Assembly: GCF_000270285.1 (NCBI RefSeq) | Contig: NC_015738.1 | Span: 2,480,001-2,544,000, forward strand | Source: Eggerthella sp. YY7918 | Lineage (GTDB): Bacteria; Actinomycetota; Coriobacteriia; Coriobacteriales; Eggerthellaceae | Direction: 5' to 3' | DNA length: 64,000 nucleotides | In this document: in pieces, positions 35,370 through 44,695 of the stretch | How the letters are laid out: each line of letters begins with the position of its first letter | How positions within the stretch are numbered: position 1 is the stretch's first letter | Notes under the pieces: generated by a model | Told to the model about the DNA's origin: nothing | Databases searched by the model: none | Seen by the model: the letters and a program-made list of their open reading frames with translations, nothing else | Made by a program: the position numbers and the translations under genes

Positions 35370-36782
35370 GTGAAACGCCGAACACGTATCGCATTCGTTG
35401 GCTTGCTTTTCTTTTGGCCACTCTTACGCACTCAGACAACAGGGGTGTTACTTTCAGCTGCTTCCCCGTCTTTTTCTTGGGCTGTCGATTGCTACTATCT
35501 GTATCTTCTCTCAGGTGTTGTATTCAGTATTGTCGGAGTATGTGCCGATCATACGCTGAGGTTTCTAATCAGTCGAAAACGAATAGTGCTTGGCTCTGCC
35601 GCAATCGCTTCGGCTTGCAATATCGTCTTGGCATCGGCCATTGAGCTGGGCGCCGTCCATCCCCTGCTTCTTTCTGTAGGTACACTCCTCTTTGCGCTTT
35701 GCATTCCTTTACTTATCCTCGCTTGGATGTGCACCTGTGCTGATTTGCTGGGCGAAGATCACCACCGCATCGCTCTTTATATTGCCGCGTCGTTCGTCGC
35801 GAGCTTCCTTTTGGGTTTCACGCAGTATCTGCCGTACCCTATTCCTTTTCTGCTTCCTATTGCTTGCCCCCTCATCTCCGCACTTTGCTGGTATGCGGTT
35901 ACACGCGAGCAACAAGATGTTGAATCAACCGCAAAGACAGACCTCCGGACCACCTTCAGGCAACTGCCCGCTAAATCAATCACCCTGCTGATTATCACCA
36001 TGTTCCTCAGCTGCTTTTTGATAGGCGTGGTGCGATCGGGCTCCATTGCCCCTGCAAGCGATACGGTGCTCTTTATAGCGAAGGATATTGCAACCATCAT
36101 CGTGACGGCCATCATTGCCGTCATGCTGCACGCGCTCATAGTTACCCGGCGATCTTTGCGCATTATTTGGATATTCATTTTTAGCGTGCTGTGCTTAGGC
36201 CAGCTCATTGTTCTTTCGTTCCATGACAGCCCGCTCGCCCTTTTGGGAATTGGAGCCTCTTCGGCTGCGCGCGCAAGTCTATCGTTTTTCCTATTCTTCT
36301 ACCTGCTAACGCTTATACACGAGAAGCATTTACCCGTCATCCCTATTACTGCAGGCATATTCCTTTCGACAAACGTTGTTTCAGATGCCCTCTCGTTTGC
36401 CGTGGTGCCGGCGCTTTCGAACGCCATCGGTGTCGATTACAGCCAGCTGATACGACCGGTGTCGCTGGCGGTAAGTGTTATCGTATTTCTCTGTCTCGCC
36501 TTCTTCGCAGGCTCTTTGGCGCTCAGCTATCCTTCAAGTAGCGATAGGCTCTCCGATGCCGATGTCGATCTAGAAACCCGCATCAGAAACCTCACCGAGC
36601 TGTACGGCATAAGCCAACGAGAGTGCGAGGTCATGGAGCTTATCGTTCAAGGATTCAGCTACAAGGCAACCGCCGAGCGACTCCACATTTCCGAGGGAAC
36701 TGTTCAGTCTCACATAAAGCGCTTGTATACAAAACTGGACGTGCATTCGCGACAAGAGCTTATCGACATCGTCAGAGAATAG
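35370..36782 (+). CDS. Membrane-embedded LuxR-family regulator
   Basis: 470 aa from a GTG with a GGGG-rich ribosome site. About twelve hydrophobic helices fill residues 1-395. The C-terminal HTH reads ISQRECEVMELIVQGFSYKA, then SEGTVQSHIKRLYTKLDVHS. It probably senses a ligand through its membrane part and controls the flavoprotein just upstream. This arrangement recurs at 11513, 18884 and 62062. Confidence 0.85.
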   Translation: MKRRTRIAFVGLLFFWPLLRTQTTGVLLSAASPSFSWAVDCYYLYLLSGVVFSIVGVCADHTLRFLISRKRIVLGSAAIASACNIVLASAIELGAVHPLLLSVGTLLFALCIPLLILAWMCTCADLLGEDHHRIALYIAASFVASFLLGFTQYLPYPIPFLLPIACPLISALCWYAVTREQQDVESTAKTDLRTTFRQLPAKSITLLIITMFLSCFLIGVVRSGSIAPASDTVLFIAKDIATIIVTAIIAVMLHALIVTRRSLRIIWIFIFSVLCLGQLIVLSFHDSPLALLGIGASSAARASLSFFLFFYLLTLIHEKHLPVIPITAGIFLSTNVVSDALSFAVVPALSNAIGVDYSQLIRPVSLAVSVIVFLCLAFFAGSLALSYPSSSDRLSDADVDLETRIRNLTELYGISQRECEVMELIVQGFSYKATAERLHISEGTVQSHIKRLYTKLDVHSRQELIDIVRE

Positions 36783-36810
36783 CAGCTGCTTGAAGATTGA
36801 CCGTTCGTCA

Positions 36811-36969
36811 AGGTGGCCCCAAATCGGGGGCTGTGGCAATTTTTGGGAGAAATTGGGAAGGCAAAAGGCTGCCGACGTTGTTAAAACTCCTGTTCACGTT
36901 TTTTCACACCTGCAGCAAAACCTAGTCTCGCAAGAGAAAAATGCCACAGCCCCCGATTTGGGGCCACCT
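36811..36969. repeat. 159-bp element with perfect 28-bp inverted arms
   Basis: Arms 36811-36838 and 36942-36969 are exact reverse complements (AGGTGGCCCCAAATCGGGGG... against ...CCCCCGATTTGGGGCCACCT), separated by 103 AT-richer bases without a frame. It lies between the LuxR gene stop and the SPFH gene stop. The arms could act as a bidirectional terminator, but the size and perfection fit a small non-autonomous mobile or structural repeat. Confidence 0.7.
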
Positions 36970-37015
36970 CATGGCTAGGGGGTTCACAACTTGCGCAATC
37001 ATGAGGGCTTCGGAT

Positions 37016-37993
37016 CTATACAACAGAACCGGAAGTCTTTGAGCTTTTCAGCGAGTCGGCCATATGATCGAGGGCGGCATCGCTGAAACCTTCGCTGTAC
37101 GCGCTCGGGATAACCACCGTTCCGCCGGAGCCCTTCACGCTCTCGTACAGCAGGTGCATCGTGCGCAACCGCAGCGCGACGTCGTTTTTCTCGTACACGT
37201 TCGCCGCCTTCACCAGCATTTCCGAAATATCCTCTTCGACCTCGGCCAACACCATGCGGGCGTTCTTTTCGCGCTCGGCCTGCGCTTCGGCGGACATGAC
37301 TTCCTGTAGTTCCTGCGGAATGACGATGTCGCGAATTTCCACGGAAAGGATAGTGATGCCCCAGGTGGAGGTACGCTCTTCGATAACCTCTTGCAGCTCC
37401 TGGTCCAATTGATTGCGGCGGATGGCCACCTCCGACACGCTTGCGCGTCCAATGGCATCGCGCAGCGCCGTTTGCGCTGCCAGCGAAACCGAGTTGTAAT
37501 AATTTTCCACCTCAAGGCACGCCTTTTCGGCATCCCACACCATCCAGAACAGCACGGCGTCCACGTTGATGGGCACAAGGTCGCTCGTCAACGTTTCTTC
37601 CGCACCGAACCCGGTCACCATGATGCGCTGATCGGCCTTGAGCGCAGTCTGCTCAATGAAGGGAATAGTGAAGTACAGCCCCGGCCCCTTCGTGCGGCTG
37701 AACTTGCCGAAACGCAGCACCACCACTTTTTCCCATTGCAGCGCAATGTGGATGGACATAACCGCCAGACAGGCAAGTAAAAATGCACTGACAACCGCCC
37801 ATACATCGAAGCGACCGCTTATCGCATAGCCCAATGCCATAACCAGCACGAACACGACCGTGAACACGAACGCCGAAAACGCCAGCGAGCCGTTCTGCGA
37901 CGTGCGACGGTCGGTGCGAGAATTGTATTTCTCAATGGAAAACGGTTTCGCAGGAACCGCTTCAGTCTGGCTTTTTCCTCTGTGACTTTTCAT
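37016..37993 (-). CDS. SPFH/stomatin-like membrane protein
   Basis: 325 aa. A cytoplasmic N terminus of about 35 residues and two hydrophobic segments (about 37-60 and 66-85) precede a band-7/SPFH domain (VVLRFGKFSRTKGPGLYFTIPF) and a coiled, charged C-terminal region. SPFH proteins scaffold membrane microdomains and often regulate proteases. Its ATG lies inside the 3' end of the GntR gene (32-base overlap), so the two are tightly coupled and probably autoregulated together. Confidence 0.85.
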   Translation of the reverse strand: MKSHRGKSQTEAVPAKPFSIEKYNSRTDRRTSQNGSLAFSAFVFTVVFVLVMALGYAISGRFDVWAVVSAFLLACLAVMSIHIALQWEKVVVLRFGKFSRTKGPGLYFTIPFIEQTALKADQRIMVTGFGAEETLTSDLVPINVDAVLFWMVWDAEKACLEVENYYNSVSLAAQTALRDAIGRASVSEVAIRRNQLDQELQEVIEERTSTWGITILSVEIRDIVIPQELQEVMSAEAQAEREKNARMVLAEVEEDISEMLVKAANVYEKNDVALRLRTMHLLYESVKGSGGTVVIPSAYSEGFSDAALDHMADSLKSSKTSGSVV

Positions 37994-38408
37994 ACAAGCC
38001 TCGTCTCATGCTCGTTCCGTCGTCGCCTTCCTGCTGAATGCGGTGGGCAACGTCGATCATCCGCAATGTCACTTCATCAATCGTCATGCCGAGCGATAGG
38101 CAACGTTTGATACTCTCTTCAATTTCGGTGTCGGCAATCGACTGCACATCGTCGGCAGCAACATCGCCGATATCGCATACAAACACCCCACGTCCGCGCA
38201 CCGACTCTACGTAGCCGTCGTGCTCGAGATTGATGTACACCTTACTGACCGTGTTGTAGTTGATAGCCGCCTCGGCGGCGAGGGTACGCACGCTGGGAAG
38301 CTGATCGCCCGGTTTGTAGTGGCCGGTCTTGATAAGGTAGACGAATCTATTACGAAGCTGCACCCACACGGGCAACCCGGATGATTCGTCTATCTGAAAT
38401 AACGCCAT
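37962..38408 (-). CDS. GntR-family (YtrA-type) regulator
   Basis: 148 aa. An N-terminal GntR winged HTH (GDQLPSVRTLAAEAAINYNT, then YINLEHDGYVESVRGRG) is followed by a short helical C-terminal part, as in the YtrA subfamily that lacks a large effector domain. GAGGGA precedes the ATG at 38408. YtrA regulators typically control membrane stress or transporter genes; here the obvious target is the overlapping SPFH gene. Confidence 0.85.
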   Translation of the reverse strand: MALFQIDESSGLPVWVQLRNRFVYLIKTGHYKPGDQLPSVRTLAAEAAINYNTVSKVYINLEHDGYVESVRGRGVFVCDIGDVAADDVQSIADTEIEESIKRCLSLGMTIDEVTLRMIDVAHRIQQEGDDGTSMRRGLYEKSQRKKPD

Positions 38409-38456
38409 GCCACTTCCCTCGTATTACCTTCGATTTTTCGGGCAGACCCCTTCTGC

Positions 38457-38509
38457 GTACAAGAAGGTCAACCTTGCATGCCTTCTCCTTTTCGCATTGT
38501 ACAAGAAAG
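38457..38509. promoter_or_regulatory. Candidate GntR operators
   Basis: Direct repeats GTACAAGAAGG (38457-38467) and GTACAAGAAAG (38499-38509), 42 bases apart (four helical turns), flank the probable promoter upstream of the GntR gene; TACAAT occurs on the minus strand. Confidence 0.45.
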
Positions 38510-38609
38510 TAAGCTCCTCACCACGGCAAACGGATAACTCCAGTGCATCCCCATCGCAATAGAGATGCCGGCACGCGCATTGAGCGCACCCGGATCCCTC
38601 ATTCCATCA

Positions 38610-39482
38610 TCAGTGCATTCCCGACCAAATGACGCAGAACCGAAGCGCCAGACCGCCCAAAATGCACAGAAGATCAACCGGCAACAGCCGAAGCGCACGG
38701 TGCGTAAGCGCCATGAATGCCTCGACGGCCAGAGGAATCAACACGCCCATACCCACAACTACGACAACGAACCACCCGCCAAAGCTATCGCTTCCCAGCA
38801 TCACGCCCAGCGATTCTATGGCATAGGGGTCCGAATACGCCACCACAAGAAAGACTGCCAGCGCAACGGATTCCAAGGCGAGCACTCCCAGGTGTGCCCG
38901 ATGGAGCGGTTCGATCCAGGGATCAAGCTCCGGCCAATCATGAACGAACGGTGCCGAGATGAACACCACCGAAAGCCCCGCCGACAGCGACGACAGCGCA
39001 AACAACGCAGGAATGGCCACATTGTTCCACAACGCTACCGCCTCGACACAGGCCACATACACGCCGGTGTACACCATCATGCAAACCGACACGATGACGC
39101 ACACCACCTCCGCCACTTTTCGAGCGGATGCATGCACAAACGGTATATAAAACAGATTTGCCGCCGTCAAGAATCCGCCGACAAGCAAGCTTATCAGAAG
39201 CACGAACGACCCGAACGACAGAATAGAACCCGTCGGTTGCATGAACAAAAGGTACGCCCGATCAGGCCGACCTAAATCAAGCAACAGACACAGAGCCGCC
39301 ACGCACAACGTCACAAAGCCCACGGCATAACAACGCGCCTTAAGATGGTCGAACGCCTCTGTTTGCACGAGGGAGCGATTGAGGGAGCGATGGAACACGA
39401 GCGACCATGAGGCCATCGAGCAGAGCACACCGGCCCCGCAGCCCCCTAAAAACAGGTACAGTATCACGAACGTCCCGAGCAT
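38610..39482 (-). CDS. NrfD/DmsC-type membrane anchor subunit
   Basis: 290 aa with eight to nine hydrophobic helices (FLGGCGAGVLCS in helix 1; LDLGRPDRAYLLF, typical of NrfD/PsrC proteins). In these complexes the subunit passes electrons between the quinone pool and the FeS subunit. It is the last gene of the operon with the catalytic subunit, FeS subunit and chaperone. The ATG at 39482 has GGGGGAG six bases upstream; GTG two codons earlier is possible. Confidence 0.82.
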   Translation of the reverse strand: MLGTFVILYLFLGGCGAGVLCSMASWSLVFHRSLNRSLVQTEAFDHLKARCYAVGFVTLCVAALCLLLDLGRPDRAYLLFMQPTGSILSFGSFVLLISLLVGGFLTAANLFYIPFVHASARKVAEVVCVIVSVCMMVYTGVYVACVEAVALWNNVAIPALFALSSLSAGLSVVFISAPFVHDWPELDPWIEPLHRAHLGVLALESVALAVFLVVAYSDPYAIESLGVMLGSDSFGGWFVVVVVGMGVLIPLAVEAFMALTHRALRLLPVDLLCILGGLALRFCVIWSGMH

Positions 39483-39585
39483 CCCCACTCCCCCTCTTAC
39501 TAGACGCGTGGTCTATGATAGGGTCTCGAGTTCCTATTGCCTAGCCTTCGCTTTCGGCTGCGGTGCCTGCGCGTGTACGCCACCC

Positions 39586-40305
39586 CTACGATATTCGCTT
39601 GAAACCTTGCGCCTCATCGTCGAAAGCAATGTCGAAACGCTGCGCGTAGCGAGCGCACAGGCCGAACACGAATTCGCCCACACCCTTGTAGTAATCGGAA
39701 GTCGCATGCTTATCCACCGCATAGCGCCACACTGCCAACCAGGGAAGAATGTGCTTCGCAAGGAATTTCTCCTGCTCTGAAGCTGCGTGCGCCGCCGCTT
39801 CAGAATTGCCGGAAGCTACCGCATCGGCTTCCTGCCCCACAAGGTGTCCCATAAAGCCCAGCATAAGGCCCAAGTGGTCGTCAGGCTCGGAATGGAGCCG
39901 CTCTATTTGTAGGTCATGCGTACGATAGGCCTCGCGCACTTCAAGGGTACACTTTCCGAACAGAAGGCTGTTCGGTTCTATATAGTACGATTCCCAACAC
40001 GGTGCGTCGGGTGTGCCCGCACCCACAAACAGCCGGAACCACTCTCGCCTGAGCGCGGCTACGAGTTCGGCAAAGACAGTGGGGTCGGCAGCAAGCGCGC
40101 CCGCTGCTTCGTCACACCAAGAGCAAAGCAGCCGCAATCCCTGTTGCACGGACGGGTTGTCCATGCCGTAGGGTGCCGCTTCAAACAAGCGCTCCTGTAC
40201 CTGTGCAGCCACTTCGTCGTCATTCGGTTCGCAGTACAACAGCCGCGAAGCCTGCATGAAGCACGCTTCCACGGCAGCAAGTTGATCTTGATCGTATGCG
40301 GTCAT
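39586..40305 (-). CDS. TorD/DmsD-like molybdoenzyme chaperone
   Basis: 239 aa, all-helical, with the family feature WESYYIEPNSLLFGKCTLEVREAY-type region (E-x2-Y then LFG) and EPDDHLGLMLGFMGHL. These chaperones bind the Tat signal and help insert the molybdenum cofactor into exported enzymes. AGGAGG lies nine bases before the ATG at 40305; a longer frame covers the intergenic gap. It lies between the FeS subunit and the membrane anchor in the operon. Confidence 0.85.
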   Translation of the reverse strand: MTAYDQDQLAAVEACFMQASRLLYCEPNDDEVAAQVQERLFEAAPYGMDNPSVQQGLRLLCSWCDEAAGALAADPTVFAELVAALRREWFRLFVGAGTPDAPCWESYYIEPNSLLFGKCTLEVREAYRTHDLQIERLHSEPDDHLGLMLGFMGHLVGQEADAVASGNSEAAAHAASEQEKFLAKHILPWLAVWRYAVDKHATSDYYKGVGEFVFGLCARYAQRFDIAFDDEAQGFKRIS

Positions 40306-40390
40306 CGTTGAAACCTCCTGCCACATGTGCGGAGGCGCCGGGTGGCTGGGGAGGGAGGTGCCACCCGACGCTCCCATCAACAATGGTCGC

Positions 40391-41023
40391 TTATGCGGAA
40401 AGTTCTTCTTCCAAATTCACGAGCGCGCCCGTGCCGCTGCCCGTCTTTTGTGCGTTGCGGTGCGGATTCATAACGAGGTTTGGACCCGTTGTATCCTTCG
40501 GAAGCGGCTCCACCTCAATGTCACCTTCGCCATACTGGGCAACCATGTCTTCACGCGTACCGAAATCGAGCGCACGCATGGGACATGCCGTCACACAGAT
40601 GGGCTTGCCACCGGCCGCCACTTCGTCTTTGCACATGTCGCACTTGATCACGAGGCCCGATTCTTCATCGAACGCCGGCGCATCGTAGGGACACACCGTC
40701 TGGCACGTCTTGCAGCCGATGCACGATTCCGCATCAATCCACACGATGCCGGTGTCTTCGTCTTTCTGAATGGCGCCCGTGGGGCAGTTGCCGAAGCAGG
40801 CTGGATTGTCGCAATGGTTGCATGCCATGGAGACAAAGTAGCCAAACACGCCATTGGGCACATAGCTGCCAGCCTCATTGAGCTCCCAGGTGCCGCCCTG
40901 GTAGTTCAGCACCTTGCGGTACAGGCAATTCGTCGGCAACTTGTAGGTTTCTTTGCACGCCACCTGGCAGGTCTTGCAGCCAGAGCACTTGTTTGAGTCG
41001 AAATGAAATGCGTACTGAGCCAT
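40391..41023 (-). CDS. DmsB-type four-cluster iron-sulfur subunit
   Basis: 210 aa. Four Cys groups: CSGCKTCQVAC, CNHCDNPACFGNC, CIGCKTCQTVC and CDMC...CVTAC. This is the pattern of DmsB/PhsB-like electron-transfer subunits carrying four 4Fe-4S clusters between the membrane anchor and the molybdenum subunit. It has no signal peptide, so it would be exported with the catalytic subunit. GGAGG precedes the ATG. It is 12 bases downstream of the catalytic gene. Confidence 0.92.
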   Translation of the reverse strand: MAQYAFHFDSNKCSGCKTCQVACKETYKLPTNCLYRKVLNYQGGTWELNEAGSYVPNGVFGYFVSMACNHCDNPACFGNCPTGAIQKDEDTGIVWIDAESCIGCKTCQTVCPYDAPAFDEESGLVIKCDMCKDEVAAGGKPICVTACPMRALDFGTREDMVAQYGEGDIEVEPLPKDTTGPNLVMNPHRNAQKTGSGTGALVNLEEELSA

Positions 41024-41035
41024 GATGCACCTCCC

Positions 41036-43666
41036 CTATTCCTCGATGCCAACCGGCATGACGATGGGCCGATTCTTATCGGGTTCAAGCTTGATGTTGC
41101 CCGTGTACTTTTCCACCTGCACAAGGGTGCCGGTCCACGATTGAGACGCCTGACCAGAAGCCTTCGGTGCTTGCAAGATATTCGGGTCGCCGCCCAGGTC
41201 AATACCCGTTTCTTCATCAATCTGTATCCAGGCGCCGTCTTGCAATGCTACTGAACCAGGTACAAGCGTCGGCATCACCTTCGCCGGACGGAGCACCTGG
41301 CCGTACGGGCTGGTCATTAACACAAGATCGCCGTTCTTAATGCCTCGAGCCTCGGCATCCACCGTGCTCATGAAGCACTCCTGCGGGAACGCCTCGCGCA
41401 GTGACACCACATTGTCATTAACCGTATGAGCACGACGCAGCGAATGAGGAGTCCAGAGCAGAAGAGGATATTCTTCGGTTTGCGTCCCCTGACCTTGCTC
41501 CGGATCGCCAATTTGCCATTTTCCGATGGGGGCGATCTGAGAATAACCCAGTGAATTGACCACAGCAGCCAGCGTCGGGCAGTAGATTTCGAACTTACCG
41601 GTGGACGTGGGTAGCGGGTTGGCAGCCGGATCGGCGAAGAACGCACTCCACGGCACGCTTGTCAGCTTGTCGCCCTTCTGACGCTGCGTCTTGTAGCAGC
41701 CCTTTTCCTTCAGCTCCGCCACGGTCATGATGCCTTCCTGTGGCGCTCCTTCGACACCGAATGCGTCAATATCCTCCTGCGTGATGGTGAGCAGCGGCCT
41801 GTAGTCCATCGTCGCGGCATCCGCAAGATAGGTTGCACCTGCGAGGGAGGCATACGTACGCTCCTCGTCCGTCATGGTGTTCGCAGCCTTCGGATCGAGA
41901 TCGAGGCGCTTGCACAGCTCTTCGGCGATGTAACCTTCGGGCTTTGACTCGTAGAGTGGTTCCATAATCCTATCGGCCCAGAACACCGTTTCGGAGTTGT
42001 TCGTCCAGGCAAGGTTACCTTTCTCCCACCACGTGGCAACCGGCAGCACGATATCGCAGTACTGGCGCGAAGGATCGAAGAACGGGTTGGCACCAAAAAC
42101 GAAATCGGCCTTGCGGAACACCTTGATGCCGGCGTTCGCGTTGGGTAGCGAATTCAACGAGTTCTCGTACCCGCCGCTATAAATGAGATGGATGTCGAGC
42201 GGCTTCTTACCTCCCGGCCAGATGTCGCGACCGTACGCGCCGTCGAGGATGGACTGCCAGCATTCGGTGAAGTCGATCCGCTCCCATCCGCCGGGGTCTT
42301 TGATCTCGGCGAAGTTCGGCGTAACCATAAGCGACGGAGGAGTAAGCGGGTTGACCGGATTCTTTTGCGCACCATTGGAGGAGTCGCCCGCCGTGACGTA
42401 CGGGGCACCTGACATACCTTCGTGCAGGCCGACCCACGAAGCATAGTTGCCCTGGGAGCCCATGCCGCCGTGCATGAACGCAAGCGTATAGAACACTTGG
42501 GCGAACATTTCACCGGCCGGAATCTTCGTTGTCGACTGACCGGCGAAGAAGTCCACTTTCTCGGCTCCGGCAATCTCTTCCGCCAGTTCGCGGATCTTGG
42601 CAGCCGGAACACCGCAGATGGCCTCGGCCCATTCGGGCGTCTTCGGCTCACCGTCATGCGTGCCCAGCACATAGTCCTTGAAGTTGTCCTCGGCAGGAGC
42701 GCCCTCGGGCATATGCTCGGCATCGAATCCGACGCAGTACGTGTCAAGATATTCCTGATCAAAGAGGTTATTTTCGATCTGATGGTAAGCCATACCCAAG
42801 CAGAAGGCTGTGTCAGTACCGGGGCGGATAGCAATCCACTCGTCGGCGACCGCCTGAGCCGTCTGGTTCAGCCACGGATCGATGATGATGATTTTTCCAC
42901 CCTGCTGGCGTGCATAGTCCAGCTGGAATGTGGTGTTACCACCCTTGTTCGCCATCCAGTTGCAGCCGAACAGGATATGCAGATCGCTGTCAGCAACGCT
43001 CAGTGCGTCAGGAGCAGCCAACATGCCGCCCGTCATGAACATCTCAGGTAGCGGCCATGAACCGAGCGACACCGTACCGAGGTCGTGATGGACAGCTCCG
43101 CCCATCAGGTTGAACATGCAAACGACCGGATCGAAATACGTGTCACCAATGTCGTCGTACGCGGCGCTCAGGATGGCGCGGTTGCCGTACTGGTCGACGG
43201 TCTTCTTGATCTCGGCTGCGATGTAATCGAGCGCCTCTTCCCAGCTGATGCGCTCCCATTCGTCCTTACCGCGCATTTCGCCGTTCGGATTGTCGGGACT
43301 CCAGCCCTTGCGCTTCATCGGATACTTAATGCGCGCAGGTGATACCATGTTGCTGATCTGAGCGCGGCCACGCGGGCAAGCACGACGCTGCGGCACTTCG
43401 ATCGTATCCTCGTCCTGCTCATCGGTTCTGATTTTCAGCGGAACACCGTCTTCGACGTACACCCGCAGCAGACAGCGTGACGAGCCGCAACTGCAGTTGT
43501 TCATGCAAGCGCCCGTTAACCACTGACCTGCTTCTTGATTTCCCGCTTGACCGTCACCCGATCCTTGGCCCGAGGATGAACACCCCGTAAAGCCCACGAG
43601 TGCCGTTGCACCAGCAGCTGCCGTCCCCCACTTAATGAAACTTCGCCGTGTTAATGTCGTGTCCAC
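41036..43666 (-). CDS. DMSO-reductase-family molybdopterin oxidoreductase (Tat-exported)
   Basis: 876 aa from a GTG start with a GGGGG-type ribosome site. A Tat signal (LTRRSFIKWG) is followed by a possible lipobox Cys29 (GFTGC). The 4Fe-4S site uses C54, C58/C60, C65 and C97 (ACPRG). Mo-bisPGD domains follow (LFGCNWMANKGG; IIIDPWLNQTAQ; APIGKWQ). By position, the Ser in GTVSLGSW could be the Mo ligand, but this is uncertain. The acceptor (DMSO, TMAO, S-oxides or others) is unknown. It is the first gene of a four-gene operon and divergent from the ferric-reductase-like protein. Confidence 0.88.
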   Translation of the reverse strand: MDTTLTRRSFIKWGTAAAGATALVGFTGCSSSGQGSGDGQAGNQEAGQWLTGACMNNCSCGSSRCLLRVYVEDGVPLKIRTDEQDEDTIEVPQRRACPRGRAQISNMVSPARIKYPMKRKGWSPDNPNGEMRGKDEWERISWEEALDYIAAEIKKTVDQYGNRAILSAAYDDIGDTYFDPVVCMFNLMGGAVHHDLGTVSLGSWPLPEMFMTGGMLAAPDALSVADSDLHILFGCNWMANKGGNTTFQLDYARQQGGKIIIIDPWLNQTAQAVADEWIAIRPGTDTAFCLGMAYHQIENNLFDQEYLDTYCVGFDAEHMPEGAPAEDNFKDYVLGTHDGEPKTPEWAEAICGVPAAKIRELAEEIAGAEKVDFFAGQSTTKIPAGEMFAQVFYTLAFMHGGMGSQGNYASWVGLHEGMSGAPYVTAGDSSNGAQKNPVNPLTPPSLMVTPNFAEIKDPGGWERIDFTECWQSILDGAYGRDIWPGGKKPLDIHLIYSGGYENSLNSLPNANAGIKVFRKADFVFGANPFFDPSRQYCDIVLPVATWWEKGNLAWTNNSETVFWADRIMEPLYESKPEGYIAEELCKRLDLDPKAANTMTDEERTYASLAGATYLADAATMDYRPLLTITQEDIDAFGVEGAPQEGIMTVAELKEKGCYKTQRQKGDKLTSVPWSAFFADPAANPLPTSTGKFEIYCPTLAAVVNSLGYSQIAPIGKWQIGDPEQGQGTQTEEYPLLLWTPHSLRRAHTVNDNVVSLREAFPQECFMSTVDAEARGIKNGDLVLMTSPYGQVLRPAKVMPTLVPGSVALQDGAWIQIDEETGIDLGGDPNILQAPKASGQASQSWTGTLVQVEKYTGNIKLEPDKNRPIVMPVGIEE

Positions 43667-43965
43667 GTTTGACCCCCTCTAGATCGTGCCCGGGAGACCC
43701 TTCCCTTGATCGAATTGTCCCCCCGACAATTCCAACCACGACACTGGGGTAAACCAAATGATACCGTCATACTTTCGTATGATACCCCATTGACGCTATA
43801 CTATCAGCCTTATGTATGACAGTCAATATAAAATGCCTGTTTAGAGTTATCTCTTTTAAGGATAATACCCTTGAACTCTCCGCAAATCTGCCCGTACTAT
43901 CTCATATTGATATTCAATCTATACTATGATAGTATGACAGAAGCCGAGACCAAAGGGGGTTGGTC
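43667..43965. promoter_or_regulatory. Divergent molybdoenzyme/haem-protein control region
   Basis: For the plus-strand gene: TTGATA (43907-43912), 17-base spacer, TAGTAT (43930-43935). The perfect palindrome ATACTATGATAGTAT (43921-43935) overlaps the -10. Other copies of related words are ATGATACC at 43758 and 43779 (21 bases apart), CATAC-TTTC-GTATG (43768-43781) and GTATGACAG at 43814 and 43932. The density suggests multiple binding sites for one regulator. Confidence 0.6.
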
Positions 43966-44661
43966 ATGAGGTTTCTGATAGCGCTTGTTGTTGCTGTTGC
44001 AATCATCGCCGCCTGCGAAAAGCCGCTTAAACGCTTCCCTGTTCTGTTTTATCTTCTGTCGCTTGCACTTGTCGGAGTGTATTTCTATGGCTCTGCAACT
44101 AACGCAACCGGTGGAGTATGGCCCTATTTCCTGCCATTGATGCAGCGATGCGCGCTTGCATTCGTGCTTTTTTCGGCCGTTATGTTCATAGGGGTTTTGG
44201 GAGAATCATCGCGCTTACGGGCGCATCTTATGCCCATCAGACGGCAGCTTTCCATCATGGCCTGCATTTTTGCTGCAGGGCATATCGTTTACTACGCCGC
44301 TTCGTATCTGCCGCGCCTTGCAGCAACTCCCACCATCAATGTGACGTTCTCACTTGCGCTCGCACTCGTGCTTGTCGTGCTGATGGTTGTGTTGCTTATT
44401 ACGTCACTGCTGGTGGTAAAACAGCATTTGAGCGCTGCAACCTGGAAAGGCATTCAACGCCTCGCGTATCCGTTCTATGCGTTGATTTACGTGCACCTAG
44501 CGCTATTCTTAATGCCCTCTGCTTTCGCAGGAAAAGAAGTAGCCCTCGTAAGCCTTGTGGTTTACACTGCCATTTTCGCAAGCTATGCGGTACTCAGGCT
44601 CAAGAAAGCTTTTGGTCACACGGCATCCTCGCCTAAACCGCAACAGGCTTTTACAAAGTGA
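43966..44661 (+). CDS. Ferric-reductase-like transmembrane haem protein
   Basis: 231 aa with about seven hydrophobic helices. Helices contain the MsrQ/YedZ-style pattern AAGHIVYY and TWKGIQRLAYPFYALIYVHL, with His residues likely to bind haem b. There is no flavin domain, so it probably relays electrons across the membrane to an exported partner, possibly a flavinylated or molybdenum protein (inference). A GGGGG ribosome site precedes the ATG at 43966. It is divergent from the molybdoenzyme operon, sharing palindromic control sites. Confidence 0.7.
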   Translation: MRFLIALVVAVAIIAACEKPLKRFPVLFYLLSLALVGVYFYGSATNATGGVWPYFLPLMQRCALAFVLFSAVMFIGVLGESSRLRAHLMPIRRQLSIMACIFAAGHIVYYAASYLPRLAATPTINVTFSLALALVLVVLMVVLLITSLLVVKQHLSAATWKGIQRLAYPFYALIYVHLALFLMPSAFAGKEVALVSLVVYTAIFASYAVLRLKKAFGHTASSPKPQQAFTK

Positions 44662-44695
44662 CATGCGACCTGGTACAACAATCTGACGATTAAGC

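Noticed and set aside
43758-43790. Insertion-sequence terminal repeats near the molybdoenzyme
   Set aside because: No transposase frame nearby; repeats fit operator sites better.
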